Source: Blautia sp. Marseille-P3087 (GTDB lineage Bacteria > Bacillota > Clostridia > Lachnospirales > Lachnospiraceae). From it: 64,000 nucleotides of DNA. The DNA is taken from NCBI RefSeq assembly GCF_900120195.1, contig NZ_LT635539.1:2654441-2718440 (forward strand), read 5' to 3'. Positions 63,702-64,000 of the stretch are shown here, piece by piece. Under the pieces are notes generated by a model that saw nothing but the letters and a program-made list of their open reading frames with translations, had not been told where the DNA came from and did not search any database. The translations under genes and the position numbers were made by a program. Within the stretch, counting starts at the first letter, position 1; each line of letters begins with the position of its first letter.

Positions 63702-63992
63702 CTAAATAAAATGCAGATGTTCTTTCCATAATTCTTTATACAATGCTTCTGCAGTCCAGAAGATATTGTGTGGGGTAATGATAGCTTTTAACGGAATAGA
63801 TGCTGCGCCGGTCTGCTTATAGTCGGCGAGAAAGGCATCCATCTGCGTGGAGTCGGTCCCGGAGAATACCATCATTCCGAGTGGGAAATCCGGGCCGATA
63901 TAATTTGTTTTTTCTTTGTGAAAGCCCTGGATTCCGGCAAGAAAGCCAAGCTTCTGCCCATAATTTATCCGGGAAATTTCTTTTACCTGCAT
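63702..63992 (-). CDS. DUF3783-like protein, at window edge
   Basis: A 96-residue frame on the minus strand ending 2 bp after the flavodiiron stop. It contains PDFPLGMMVFSGTDSTQMDAFLADYKQTGAASIPLKAIITPHN, a pattern of the DUF3783 proteins. The ATG at 63992 has no visible SD and the window ends 8 bp further, so the true start may lie outside. Function unknown. Confidence 0.7.
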   Translation of the reverse strand: MQVKEISRINYGQKLGFLAGIQGFHKEKTNYIGPDFPLGMMVFSGTDSTQMDAFLADYKQTGAASIPLKAIITPHNIFWTAEALYKELWKEHLHFI

Positions 63993-64000
63993 TCCGTTTT

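Overview
The window looks like the chromosome of a gut Lachnospiraceae bacterium (Blautia/Ruminococcus/Dorea-like; the genus is a guess). The basis is the low-to-moderate GC, Firmicutes-type ribosome binding sites and promoters, cytosolic phosphorolytic sugar metabolism, an oxygen-sensitive L-serine dehydratase, a flavodiiron protein and 2-hydroxyacyl-CoA dehydratase genes. No CRISPR array and no complete insertion sequence were seen.

Layout. 1-3.5 kb: the 3' part of a 23S rRNA gene followed directly by seven tRNA genes (Asn, Glu, Thr, Met, Asp, Val, Leu), with no 5S gene between. 3.5-8.4 kb: a 4.9-kb mobile element in the 3' end of tRNA-Leu, bounded by a 23-bp direct repeat. It carries a tyrosine integrase, an HUH rolling-circle replication protein, two HTH regulators, candidate origin hairpins and the trimethoprim-resistance dihydrofolate reductase dfrF. 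8.5-12 kb: a 2-hydroxyacyl-CoA dehydratase system with a dehydratase-activator fusion, and a TetR regulator. 12-20.5 kb: a cellobiose-type module (LacI, binding protein, two permeases; divergent cellobiose phosphorylase), then mnmA. 21.8-24.9 kb: metQNI methionine transporter behind a Met-rich leader peptide and a terminator. 25-34.3 kb: hairpin-rich intergenic DNA, an ABC-class ATPase, an M18 aminopeptidase, a MacAB-like exporter and sdaAA/sdaAB.

34.5-47.6 kb: tRNA-Arg with an integration-like scar, a nitroreductase/isochorismatase pair, then two ECF sigma/anti-sigma units with secreted and membrane proteins. These are bracketed by inverted copies of one promoter-like repeat. Next come an HTH membrane protein and an ADP-ribosyltransferase-like small protein. 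47.7-54.4 kb: an ABC sugar importer, GH95 fucosidase and LacI regulator. 54.9-58.1 kb: a GntR-controlled malate/lactate dehydrogenase and malic enzyme operon. 58.1-60.9 kb: gene fragments, a second copy of the nitroreductase block and a NUDIX hydrolase. 61-64 kb: a Crp/Fnr regulator divergent from a four-domain flavodiiron protein, and a DUF3783-like gene at the edge.

How the parts relate. The two sugar modules follow one logic: LacI sensor, CUT1 importer without its own ATPase, cytosolic enzyme. The most interesting signals are the methionine leader peptide with competing hairpins upstream of metQNI, the compact dfrF element with its own replication gene, the shared promoter repeats of the ECF modules, and dispersed hairpin and duplication families between genes.
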